Assembly: GCF_900187105.1 (NCBI RefSeq)
Contig: NZ_LT906482.1
Location: 930,001-994,000, forward strand
Direction: 5' to 3'
From: Eikenella corrodens
GTDB taxonomy: Bacteria; Pseudomonadota; Gammaproteobacteria; Burkholderiales; Neisseriaceae
DNA length: 64,000 nucleotides
Below are positions 34,691 to 42,805 of the stretch, piece by piece. How positions within the stretch are numbered: the first letter of the stretch is position 1; each line of letters starts with the position of its first letter. Under the pieces are notes generated by a model. The model saw only the letters and a program-made list of their open reading frames with translations, did no database searches and had not been told where the DNA came from. A program made the translations under genes and the position numbers.

Positions 34691-34727
34691 TTTTCAGGTA
34701 GCCCTAGGAAAAAGGCTACCTGAAAAT
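34691..34727. terminator. DUS pair between lpxC and waaC starts
   Basis: TTTTCAGGTAGCC and GGCTACCTGAAAA flank about ten bases. It lies between divergent genes and ends neither. Confidence 0.5.
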
Positions 34728-34797
34728 GTAATACGGCCTATTTATCAAGCTTCATCTTGTATAATTCCACCCGTTCCAACCACAGGCTTTCTCTCCG

Positions 34798-35787
34798 ATG
34801 AAGATTTTACTGGTGCGCCTCTCCAGCATGGGCGATCTTATCCACACCCTGCCGGCAGTACAGGATTTAGCGCAGCATTGCCCGCAGGTGGAGTTGCATT
34901 GGCTGGCCGAGGCAGGGTTTGCCGATATTGCGCGCTTGCATCCGTTTGTGGCCAAGGTGATTCCGATGCGATGGCGGCAGTGGCGCAAACGGCTGTTTGC
35001 GGCGGATACGCGGCGGCAGATACGCGCGCTGAAGCAGGAGTTGGCCGGTGGCGGCTATGATTTCGTGCTCGATAGCCAAGGCTTGATAAAAAGCGCATGG
35101 TTTGCCCGCCAAGCGGGTGTGCCAGTGAAGGGTTTGGACAAACACAGCGCGCGTGAGGGTTGGGCGGCGGCGTTTTATGCGCAAGGTTTTCAGGTAGCCA
35201 AAGGGCGTGATGCGGTGTGGCGCAACCGCGAGCTGTTTGCCCAAGTGTTCGGTTATCGGTTTGACGGCGCGGCGGATTTCGGCATGCGTGTGCCGGAAGG
35301 CGCGGTGGTGCAGGGGCTATCTGAAAACTACCGTGTGGCTTTGCACGCCACCAGCCGTGAGAGCAAATTGTGGCCGGACAAATATTGGGTGGAATTGCTG
35401 AATCGGCTGCATGCAGCAGACGGTGCGGCGGTGTGGCTGCCGTGGGGCAGCGAGGTAGAACGGCAGCGCGCATTGGCCTTGGCGGATCAGATAGAGGCGG
35501 CGCAGGTGCCGGAAGAAAAGCTCAGCCTGCTGCAGGCGGCCTATGTATTGCGCGGCGCGCGCAGCGTTATCGGTGTGGATACTGGGCTGCTGCATTTGGC
35601 CAATGCGTTGGATAAGCCGCTGATCGGTATTTATACCGACAGCGATCCGGCAAAAACCGGCGTGCAGCCCTCGGCTTGGGCGGAGAATATGGGCGGTATC
35701 GGCTGCCTGCCGCAGCCAGAGGAAGTGTTTGAACGTTTGCTCCTGCTTGAGCAGGTTTATCAAGATAGCCAGGAGATTTTCAGGTAG
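34798..35787 (+). CDS. waaC: LOS heptosyltransferase I
   Basis: Transfers the first L-glycero-D-manno-heptose onto KDO of the LOS inner core. The 329-residue GT9 protein has the N-terminal MKILLVRLSSMGDLIHTLPAVQDL, LDSQGLIKSAWFARQAG, HATSRESKLWPDKYWVEL and the nucleotide-sugar segment SVIGVDTGLLHLANALDKPLIGIYTDSDPAKTG. This is closer to WaaC than to WaaF (waaF usually reads TPxGMxH). Two reversed DUS copies lie in the coding region: one is read as GFQVAK (about residue 131) and the other forms the last residues and the TAG stop. Confidence 0.93.
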   Translation: MKILLVRLSSMGDLIHTLPAVQDLAQHCPQVELHWLAEAGFADIARLHPFVAKVIPMRWRQWRKRLFAADTRRQIRALKQELAGGGYDFVLDSQGLIKSAWFARQAGVPVKGLDKHSAREGWAAAFYAQGFQVAKGRDAVWRNRELFAQVFGYRFDGAADFGMRVPEGAVVQGLSENYRVALHATSRESKLWPDKYWVELLNRLHAADGAAVWLPWGSEVERQRALALADQIEAAQVPEEKLSLLQAAYVLRGARSVIGVDTGLLHLANALDKPLIGIYTDSDPAKTGVQPSAWAENMGGIGCLPQPEEVFERLLLLEQVYQDSQEIFR

Positions 35788-35906
35788 CCTCAGGAGTTTA
35801 TGGCCGTGTTTTAGCCATACTTGCATTATTTCCGCTAAATCGGCACAATCAGCCCGTTTTGCCGGATAAGTGAATCACTAACTAGATAGAAGGAAAAGGA
35901 AATTTC

Positions 35907-36656
35907 ATGAAAGCACTGGTTGCCGTAAAGCGGGTGGTGGATTACAACGTGAAAGTGCGGGTGAAGGCCGACGGTTCGGATGTGGATATCGGCAATGTGA
36001 AAATGTCGATGAACCCGTTTGACGAAATTGCTATGGAAGAGGCGGTGCGCCTGAAAGAGGCCGGGAAGATTAGCGAAATCGTGGTGGTATCGTTGGGCGT
36101 GAAGCAGTGCGAAGAAACGCTGCGTACCGCGCTGGCCATGGGCGGTGATCGCGCTATTCATGTGCAAACCGATGATTATTTGGAGCCTTTGGCCGTAGCC
36201 AAGCTGCTGCGCAAAATCGCCGAGCGCGAGCAGCCGCAGCTGATTTTGCTGGGCAAACAGGCGATTGACGATGACGCCAACCAAACCGCGCAAATGCTGG
36301 CCGCCTTGCTCAATGCGCCGCAGGGTACGTTTGCCAGCAAGGTGGAATTGGGTGAAAACGAAGTAACCGTGGTGCGCGAAGTGGATGGCGGTTTGGAAAC
36401 CGTGGCTCTGAAGCTGCCGGCAGTGGTCAGTGCGGATTTGCGTTTGAACGAGCCACGCTATGTGAAATTGCCTAATATCATGCAGGCCAAGAAAAAACCG
36501 CTGGAAAAGCTTGCGGTGGAAGAATTGGGCGTGGATATTGCACCTAAATTGCAGCAGCAGAAAGTGGCCGAGCCCAAACCGCGCAGCGGCGGCGTGAAGG
36601 TGCAAAGCGTGGCCGAACTGGTGGCCAAATTGAAAAACGAAGCCAAAGTAATTTGA
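35907..36656 (+). CDS. etfB: Electron transfer flavoprotein beta subunit
   Basis: The ETF heterodimer carries electrons from acyl-CoA and other dehydrogenases to ETF-ubiquinone oxidoreductase. The 249-residue protein starts [20 protein letters not shown], has [18 protein letters not shown], the AMP-site region [24 protein letters not shown] and the recognition loop [23 protein letters not shown]. Preceded by AAGGAAAAGG. etfA begins 10 bp downstream in the same operon. Confidence 0.97.
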   Translation: MKALVAVKRVVDYNVKVRVKADGSDVDIGNVKMSMNPFDEIAMEEAVRLKEAGKISEIVVVSLGVKQCEETLRTALAMGGDRAIHVQTDDYLEPLAVAKLLRKIAEREQPQLILLGKQAIDDDANQTAQMLAALLNAPQGTFASKVELGENEVTVVREVDGGLETVALKLPAVVSADLRLNEPRYVKLPNIMQAKKKPLEKLAVEELGVDIAPKLQQQKVAEPKPRSGGVKVQSVAELVAKLKNEAKVI

Positions 36657-36666
36657 GGATAAAGCC

Positions 36667-37602
36667 ATGACTGTATTGATTATTGCCGAACACGACAACC
36701 AACATTTAGCCGCCGCCACGCGGCATGCCGTTACTGCCGGCAGCAAGCTGGGCGAAGTGCATGTATTGGTGGCCGGTAGCGGCGCGGCAGCGGTGGCCGA
36801 GCAGGCCAAACAAGTGGCCGGGGTGGCTAAAGTATTACTGGCTGATGCCGAACATTATGCCGGTGGCTTGGCTGAAGAGCTTGCACCTTTAGTAGTGAAA
36901 TTGGCAGCGGGCTACCGCTACATTACCGCTGCTGCCAGCACCTTCGGTAAAAACCTGCTGCCGCGCGTGGCCGCCTTGTTGGATTGCCCGCAGGTTTCCG
37001 ATTTAACCGAAATTGTGGACGACAAAACTTTTGTGCGCCCGATTTATGCCGGCAATGCTTTTGCCACCGTTTCCAGCGATGCGGAAACCTTGGTGCTCAC
37101 CTTCCGCACCACTGCCTTTGCCGAAGCTGCCGCCAGCGGTGGTCAGGCCGAAGTGGTGCAGGTAGAGGCCGCTCCGGCTCAGGGTTTGAGCCGTTTCATT
37201 AGTCGCGAACTGGTGAAATCCGACCGCCCGGAGCTTACGCAGGCCAGAGTGGTGGTTTCCGGTGGGCGCGCCTTGGGTAGTGTTGAGCAGTTTAATGAGT
37301 TGTTGCTGCCTCTGGCTGATAAACTTGGTGCTGCCATCGGCGCTTCACGCGCGGCGGTAGATGCGGATTATGCACCCAATGATTACCAAGTAGGACAAAC
37401 CGGCAAAGTGGTGGCGCCGGAGCTGTATATTGCCATCGGTATTTCCGGCGCCATACAGCACACCGCCGGTATGCAGGACAGCAAAGTCATCGTGGCCATC
37501 AACAAAGATCCAGAAGCGGCTATTTTCAATATTGCCGACTACGGCTTGGTGGCCGACTTGTTTGAAGCCGTGCCGGAGCTGACTGCGGCATTGGGTAATT
37601 AA
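36667..37602 (+). CDS. etfA: Electron transfer flavoprotein alpha subunit
   Basis: Partner of EtfB that binds FAD. The 311-residue protein has the N-terminal domain ([22 protein letters not shown]), the FAD domain with [40 protein letters not shown], and the signature [47 protein letters not shown]. The stop lies 16 bp before a parS site. Confidence 0.97.
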   Translation: MTVLIIAEHDNQHLAAATRHAVTAGSKLGEVHVLVAGSGAAAVAEQAKQVAGVAKVLLADAEHYAGGLAEELAPLVVKLAAGYRYITAAASTFGKNLLPRVAALLDCPQVSDLTEIVDDKTFVRPIYAGNAFATVSSDAETLVLTFRTTAFAEAAASGGQAEVVQVEAAPAQGLSRFISRELVKSDRPELTQARVVVSGGRALGSVEQFNELLLPLADKLGAAIGASRAAVDADYAPNDYQVGQTGKVVAPELYIAIGISGAIQHTAGMQDSKVIVAINKDPEAAIFNIADYGLVADLFEAVPELTAALGN

Positions 37603-37618
37603 GCGTTTCATGCGTTCG

Positions 37619-37634
37619 TGTTTCACGTGAAACA
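37619..37634. other. parS chromosome partition site
   Basis: TGTTTCACGTGAAACA, a perfect 16-bp palindrome, is the ParB-binding parS consensus. It lies just downstream of etfA, ahead of a DUS hairpin. parA is present in the window at 54913. Confidence 0.92.
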
Positions 37635-37636
37635 CA

Positions 37637-37677
37637 GCAGGCTACCTGAAAACAATCTGCTTTCAGGTAGCCTGTTT
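37637..37677. terminator. DUS-pair terminator after etfA
   Basis: GCAGGCTACCTGAAAAC and CTTTCAGGTAGCCTGT flank about eight bases. Confidence 0.75.
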
Positions 37678-37715
37678 CTTATATAATCAGCTTATTTCCT
37701 GATACCACCATTGCT

Positions 37716-38354
37716 ATGTCAACTTCTGATACTCCCTGCACCTACCGCACTTTGGCTGAACCCGGCCAGGCTGAGTTTAAAGACAAAGGCAGCCGTTTTA
37801 TTGCCTTTGCCTATCCCGTGCGCACGGCAGCAGAAGTGAAAAACTATGTGGACGCACTACGGCAGGAACACCACAAGGCTCGACATTGGTGTTATGCCTA
37901 CCGTTTGGGCACAGATGGTTTGCAGTTTCGTGTCAACGACGATGGCGAACCTTCCGGCAGCGCCGGCCGGCCGATTTTGGGCCAGATTGATTCGGCCGGG
38001 CTAACCGATGTTTTGGTGGTGGTGGTGCGCTATTTTGGCGGCACGCTGCTGGGCGTGCCCGGCCTGATTCATGCCTACAAAACCGCCACCCAAATGGCCT
38101 TGCAGCAAACCGCGCAGGTGGAAAAAAATATTGAAAAGCGGGTAACCCTGCGCTGCGGCTACCCGCATTTGAGCGAGGTTTTGTGGCTGGCCAAACAGCA
38201 CGGCGCGGAAGTGTTGCAGCAGGATTTGCAACTGGATTGCCGCCTGCGTTGCGCCGTGCCGCTGGCCAATTATGCCGCCTGCCTGGATGCCTGGCAGAAA
38301 ACGCGTGCGGTGGAAATTTTGGAAGACGTGCAAGAAAACGAAGAGGCTACCTGA
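37716..38354 (+). CDS. yigZ: YigZ/IMPACT family protein
   Basis: The 212-residue protein has the UPF0029 N-terminal domain, with DKGSRFIAFAYPVRTAAEV and the signature FRVNDDGEPSGSAGRPILGQIDSAGLTDVLVVVVRYFGGTLLGVPGLIHAY, and a ferredoxin-like C-terminal domain (DUF1949). Relatives of mammalian IMPACT; the bacterial role is not settled. Its last codons GAG GCT ACC TGA are part of an Eikenella DUS, so the uptake sequence supplies the stop. Confidence 0.92.
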   Translation: MSTSDTPCTYRTLAEPGQAEFKDKGSRFIAFAYPVRTAAEVKNYVDALRQEHHKARHWCYAYRLGTDGLQFRVNDDGEPSGSAGRPILGQIDSAGLTDVLVVVVRYFGGTLLGVPGLIHAYKTATQMALQQTAQVEKNIEKRVTLRCGYPHLSEVLWLAKQHGAEVLQQDLQLDCRLRCAVPLANYAACLDAWQKTRAVEILEDVQENEEAT

Positions 38355-38384
38355 AAATCTGTTTCCAATTTTCAGGTAGCCTTT
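38343..38384. terminator. DUS-pair terminator overlapping the yigZ stop
   Basis: GAGGCTACCTGAAAAT and ATTTTCAGGTAGCCTTT flank about 11 bases; the left arm contains the yigZ stop codon. Confidence 0.75.
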
Positions 38385-38420
38385 ATAGCCAACGAAATCT
38401 TATTTGAAAAGGACAACTTC

Positions 38421-39686
38421 ATGAAATTACTCGTTATCGGCAGCGGCGGGCGTGAACATGCGCTGGCGTGGAAGCTGGCGCAGTCGCCCAAAGTGCAAAC
38501 TGTGTTTGTCGCACCCGGCAATGCCGGTACCGCGCAAGAACCCAAGCTGCAAAACTTGCCTTTGAAAACGCATCAGGAACTGATTGATTTCTGCCGCCGT
38601 GAGCAAATTGCCTTCACTGTAGTCGGCCCCGAGGCGCCGCTGGCAGCCGGCATAGTGGACGATTTCCGCGCCGCCGGTCTGCCAGCGTTCGGTCCCACCC
38701 GTGCCGCCGCCCAGCTGGAAAGCTCCAAAGATTTCGCCAAGGCCTTTATGGCGCGGCACGGCATTCCCACCGCGCAATATCAAACTTTTGCCGATGCGGC
38801 TGCCGCCCATGATTATGTGGCTGCTAAAGGCGCACCGATTGTGATTAAGGCAGACGGTTTGGCCGCTGGCAAAGGCGTGGTGGTGGCACAAACCGAAGAA
38901 CAAGCACATCAAGCCATCGACCAAATGCTGCTCGACAATAAGATGGGCGATGCCGGTGCGCGCGTGGTGATTGAAGACTTTTTGCAGGGTGAGGAAGCCA
39001 GTTTTATCGTGATGGTGGACGGCACAAATGTGCTGCCGATGGCCACCAGCCAAGACCACAAACGCCTGCTCGACGGCGACCTCGGCCCGAATACCGGCGG
39101 CATGGGCGCATACAGCCCCGCACCCATCGTTACGCCCGAGGTGTATCAACGAGCCATGGAAGAAATTATCTTGCCTACCGTGCGCGGTATGCGCGAAGAA
39201 GGCCATGAGTTTACAGGATTTCTCTATGCCGGCCTGATGATTGATGCCGATGGTGCACCTTATACCGTGGAATTCAACTGCCGCTTCGGTGATCCGGAAA
39301 CCCAGCCGATTATGAGCCGCTTGGACAGCGATTTAGTGGATTTGATCCAAGCTGCGTTGGATCGGAAACTGAATACGGCTAAAGCAGAATGGAAAGCACA
39401 AAGTGCCGTGGGCGTGGTGCTGGCTTCCGCCAGCTATCCCGAACGTTCTGGCAAAGGTGACATCATCGAAGGCATCGAAGTCGCCAACCGCATCGGCAAA
39501 GTATTCCACGCCGGTACGGCCGCAGATGCCGGTCACACTATTACTAGCGGTGGCCGCGTGCTGTGCGTGGTGGGTTTGGGCGACGATTTGGCCACTGCCA
39601 AACAGCAGGCCTACCGCGCCGTGGCCGAGATCGATTTCCCTGGCATGCAATATCGCCGTGATATTGCTGATAAGGCTTTGCGTTAA
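38421..39686 (+). CDS. purD: Phosphoribosylamine-glycine ligase
   Basis: Second step of purine synthesis, making GAR from phosphoribosylamine, glycine and ATP. The 421-residue ATP-grasp protein starts MKLLVIGSGGREHALAWKLAQSP, has PIVIKADGLAAGKGVVVAQT, the signature NCRFGDPETQPIMSRLDSDL and the C-terminal domain with SGGRVLCVVGLGDDLATAKQQAY. Ends with IAYKAL-like RRDIADKALR. A strong terminator follows. Confidence 0.97.
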   Translation: MKLLVIGSGGREHALAWKLAQSPKVQTVFVAPGNAGTAQEPKLQNLPLKTHQELIDFCRREQIAFTVVGPEAPLAAGIVDDFRAAGLPAFGPTRAAAQLESSKDFAKAFMARHGIPTAQYQTFADAAAAHDYVAAKGAPIVIKADGLAAGKGVVVAQTEEQAHQAIDQMLLDNKMGDAGARVVIEDFLQGEEASFIVMVDGTNVLPMATSQDHKRLLDGDLGPNTGGMGAYSPAPIVTPEVYQRAMEEIILPTVRGMREEGHEFTGFLYAGLMIDADGAPYTVEFNCRFGDPETQPIMSRLDSDLVDLIQAALDRKLNTAKAEWKAQSAVGVVLASASYPERSGKGDIIEGIEVANRIGKVFHAGTAADAGHTITSGGRVLCVVGLGDDLATAKQQAYRAVAEIDFPGMQYRRDIADKALR

Positions 39687-39706
39687 AACGATGTTTGAAA
39701 ACATAG

Positions 39707-39738
39707 AACGCGGCTCTGGGTGAGCCGCGTTTTTTTGC
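39707..39738 (+). terminator. Intrinsic terminator after purD
   Basis: AACGCGGCTC pairs with GAGCCGCGTT around TGGGT, followed by seven T in total. This is not DUS-based. Confidence 0.92.
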
Positions 39739-39821
39739 GTAGATGGATTAAGCTATAGATTAATAAGTTTTAGGTAGCCTTTATGGCTCTGTTATCTATC
39801 AAATAGCTAAGCGCTTTTTGC

Positions 39822-39827
39822 TATAAT
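39822..39827 (+). promoter_or_regulatory. Likely -10 element of hrpA
   Basis: An exact TATAAT hexamer lies 35 bp before the hrpA ATG, in an AT-rich leader. No clear -35 was found at normal spacing. Confidence 0.45.
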
Positions 39828-39862
39828 TACATCCTTTGTTTTCCCTGAATTTTTTCCAGCTA

Positions 39863-41257
39863 ATGCAACAACCCGATTTCTCCCAAACCCTCTCCAAAGA
39901 TCGCCATTTCCTACGTTCCGCCTTCAAAAATCCCAACAAATACGGCGGCTTGTCCAAAGTCGAAGAAAAATACCGAAAATCGCACGAAATCTTTTTGAAG
40001 CGTTTGGCCGCCTTGCCCAAACCCGAATTCGACAACACCCTGCCCGTTCACGAGAAGCTCGAAGAAATCAAAAAAGCCATTGCCGAAAATCAGGTAACGA
40101 TTATTTGCGGCGAAACTGGTTCGGGCAAAACCACGCAGTTGCCCAAGATTTGTCTGGAACTCGGGCGCGGGGCGGCGGGCTTGATCGGGCATACCCAGCC
40201 GCGCCGTTTGGCCGCGCGCTCCGTGGCGGAGCGGATTGCCGAAGAGCTGAAATCGGAAATCGGCAGCGCGGTGGGCTATAAAGTACGCTTCACCGACCAC
40301 ACCTCGCGCGATGCCTGCATCAAGCTGATGACCGACGGCATCCTGCTGGCGGAAACCCAGACCGACCGTTATCTCGCCGCCTACGACACGATTATCATCG
40401 ACGAAGCGCATGAGCGCAGCCTGAACATCGACTTCCTCTTGGGCTACCTGAAACAGCTGCTGCCGCGCCGCCCTGATTTGAAAGTCATCATCACCTCGGC
40501 AACCATAGACGCAGAACGCTTCTCCCAACACTTCAACGGCGCGCCTGTACTGGAAGTGAGCGGGCGCACCTATCCCGTCGAAATCCTCTACCGCCCGCTG
40601 ACCAGCAAAGACGAAGACGACGCAGAAGTGGAGCTGACCGACGCGATTGTCGATGCGGCGGACGAATTGGCGCGACACGGCGAAGGCGATATTTTGGTGT
40701 TCCTGCCGGGCGAACGCGAAATCCGCGAAGCCGCCGAAGCCCTGCGCAAATCCACGCTGCGCCGCAACGACGAAATCCTGCCTCTGTTCGCACGCCTGTC
40801 GCACGCCGAACAGCACAAAATCTTCCACCCCTCAGGCGCGAAACGCCGCATCGTATTAGCAACCAACGTCGCCGAAACCTCGCTCACCGTGCCGGGCATC
40901 AAATACGTCATCGACACCGGCCTCGCGCGCGTCAAACGCTATTCAGCACGGGCAAAAGTAGAGCAACTTCATGTCGAAAAAATCTCCCAAGCCGCCGCAC
41001 GCCAACGCTCCGGCCGCTGCGGACGCGTCTCCGCAGGCGTGTGTATCCGACTGTTTTCCGAAGAAGATTTCAACAGCCGCACCGAATTCACCGATCCCGA
41101 AATCGTCCGCAGCAACCTCGCCGCCGTCATCCTGCGCATGGCAGCGTTGAACCTCGGCGATGTGGCGGCATTCCCGTTTTTAGAAATGCCCGATTCGCGG
41201 TATATCAATGATGGTTTTCAGGTGTTGCTGGAATTGGGGGCGGTGGAGGCCGTCTGA
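39863..41257 (+). pseudogene. hrpA: ATP-dependent RNA helicase HrpA, N-terminal half
   Basis: HrpA is a DEAH-box helicase that rescues stalled ribosomes. This 464-residue piece (start MQQPDFSQTLSK; a TTG at 39836 would add nine residues) carries both RecA domains complete: Walker A ICGETGSGKTTQLPK, DEAH in [43 protein letters not shown] and QRSGRCGRVSAG. It stops at ELGAVEAV, exactly where the winged-helix domain should follow; the stop TGA is part of an AGGCCGTCTGAA uptake sequence. The rest of the gene resumes 1.5 kb downstream. Either two polypeptides are made or function is lost. Confidence 0.88.
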
Positions 41258-41266
41258 AAAACGTAG

Positions 41267-41333
41267 GTCGGGCATAAATGCCCGACGAAGATGGATGAGC
41301 TATAAAAAATATTGGACATAAATGTCCGACCTA
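41267..41333. repeat. Two palindromic repeats left of the inserted gene
   Basis: GTCGGGCATAAATGCCCGAC (41267-41286) and TGGACATAAATGTCC with flanking GACC (41312-41333). Related copies lie at the other end of the insert. Confidence 0.7.
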
Positions 41334-41595
41334 TCTGTTAGAAAATTAACAAAAATATATGGAGTATAAACATGAGTGATTATGACTTTTTATGGGAAAT
41401 GCGAGACCTTGGTTATAGTAATGAAGAAATTATGGAAGCCGCAGCTTGTGGATATGCACCTTACGAGGCTATTTATTTAGATGATGATAGAAATACCCAA
41501 ATTATTGATGATTTATTTGATGATATTAAAGATTGGGATACGGATGTTCAAGTCAGTTATGAAACAATTACAGACGAAGAAACTGCTTATTTTAA

Positions 41596-42308
41596 GGGGC
41601 TGTACTAGATTAGCCCTAAATTCCACACCAATCCCGCAGGATTTTAAGCTGCTGGGACGGTGTGCCGAAGTTAAATCGAAATTCGCATTCTTTCAAGAAC
41701 AGCGGGAAAAATTTGCGATTGATTCCGTTGTATTTGCGTAAGACGCGTTTTGCCTGATTCCAAAAATTCTCAATGCCGTTAATGTGGTTCTGGCGGTCTG
41801 CAAATTCCTTGGAATGGTTGATGCGGTGATGGCTAAAACCGCTCACGTCCAACTTGTCGTAGCTGCTCAGACTATCGGTATAAACAATGCTGTCCGGCAT
41901 GATTTTCTGTTTGATAACAGGTATCAAAGTATCGAACTTGGCATTATCCACCACAACGGTATAGACCCGTCCGTTGCGTTTCAGAATGCCAAAGACAACC
42001 ACTTTGCCTGCCGCACCGCGACCACGTCTGCCTTTACGCCGTCCGCCGAAATAGCTTTCGTCCAACTCGACGGGCCCCTCGAAAACCTCATCGGCAGCCA
42101 AGGCCAGATGATGGCTGATGACCATACGGATTTTGCGGTAGAACAGAATGGCGGAGTTGGGCTGAATGTCTAAAATATCGGCAGCGGAACGGGCGGTAAC
42201 TTGGAGTACAAAAAATTCAAGTAGTTTCTTTTGAACTCTCTTGCTTAATTTACAATTGGTTATCTGCATTTTTGTAGACTAGCATGACTGCTAATCTAGT
42301 ACAGCCCC
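41596..42308 (-). mobile_element. IS1016-type insertion sequence (IS1595 family), copy 1
   Basis: The element is 713 bp with inverted ends GGGGCTGTACTAGATTAGC and an 8-bp target duplication TATTTTAA (41588-41595 and 42309-42316). It carries one transposase gene on the minus strand. It has the same length as copy 2 at 59428. Confidence 0.95.
41616..42269 (-). CDS. IS1016-type transposase, copy 1
   Basis: The 217-residue DDE-type transposase of the IS1595 family is complete. It has an N-terminal helix-turn-helix (VTARSAADILDIQPNSAILFYRKI), the first catalytic Asp in ELDESYFGGRRKGRRGRG, the second in SIVYTDSLSSYDKLDV, and NHINGIENFWNQAKRVLRKYNG near the third. It differs from the copy at 59467 at about a dozen residues (for example EVFEGPVELD against EVFNGSVELD). 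The element probably remains active. Confidence 0.93.
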   Translation of the reverse strand: MQITNCKLSKRVQKKLLEFFVLQVTARSAADILDIQPNSAILFYRKIRMVISHHLALAADEVFEGPVELDESYFGGRRKGRRGRGAAGKVVVFGILKRNGRVYTVVVDNAKFDTLIPVIKQKIMPDSIVYTDSLSSYDKLDVSGFSHHRINHSKEFADRQNHINGIENFWNQAKRVLRKYNGINRKFFPLFLKECEFRFNFGTPSQQLKILRDWCGI

Positions 42309-42682
42309 TATTTTAAAGAACAAATATTTAATAGTTTAATTGGAAATGCAAAAGAATATTATTCACTTACAGGAAGATATTTACAAATTTGGGGAGAACT
42401 AGGCGAACTTTATGCTGAATTAGAATACGGATTAAAAAGGCATAAGGACGTTAACCACGAAGGTTCTGATGGTTTCATTAACGGAAAACTGGTTGAAGTG
42501 AAAACCATATCTCCTTTAAAACAACATAACCAAGTAGTTGTGAAGAAAAAAGGAAGTTTTGAATAACTATTAATTGTGCGAATCAGTAAAAATTTTGAAT
42601 TTAAAGCCAAATTAATTTCAAGAGATAAACTGAATGGGACGACTGGAAAATTCTTAAAAGGAAAAATTAAATAAAGAGTGGA

Positions 42683-42805
42683 TTGGGCATTCATGCCCGA
42701 CAAAAAAGCACCCTGCAATAAGGAAATGTCGAGCATAAATGCCCGACCTAAAAAACTATGCAAAACACTAAAAATCAAGCACGCGGCTCAGGCATTCATG
42801 CCCGA
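42683..42805. repeat. Three palindromic repeats right of the inserted gene
   Basis: TTGGGCATTCATGCCCGA (42683-42700), TCGAGCATAAATGCCCGA within 42728-42750 and TCAGGCATTCATGCCCGA (42788-42805) belong to the same family as the repeats at 41267. The third already overlaps the 5' part of the open frame of hrpA-C. Confidence 0.7.

Larger units (their letters stand above)
41372..42674 (+). pseudogene. DUF6998-like nuclease-fold gene, split by IS and with a nonsense codon
   Basis: The frame starts MSDYDFLWEMRDLGYSNEEI and is cut at codon 75 by the IS element (41596-42308). Removing the IS and one 8-bp duplication restores it: TAYFKEQIFNSLIGNAKEYY, then WGELGELYAELEYGLK, then HEGSDGFINGKLVEVKTISP. 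The E...D-x(9)-ExK pattern (D in GSDG, EVK) fits a PD-(D/E)xK-type core as in DUF6998 proteins. A TAA at 42564 interrupts the frame; 35 further codons end at 42674. The DNA is AT-rich, has an AGTATAAAC-spaced GGAG site, and sits inside hrpA. It was once a complete protein of about 180 residues, probably DNA-interacting; the partner or target is unknown. Confidence 0.6.

Noticed and set aside
34798-35787. waaF (heptosyltransferase II) as the identity of the GT9 gene
   Set aside because: The motif set (SSMGDLIHTLPAVQDL, GVDTGLLHLANAL) fits WaaC better.
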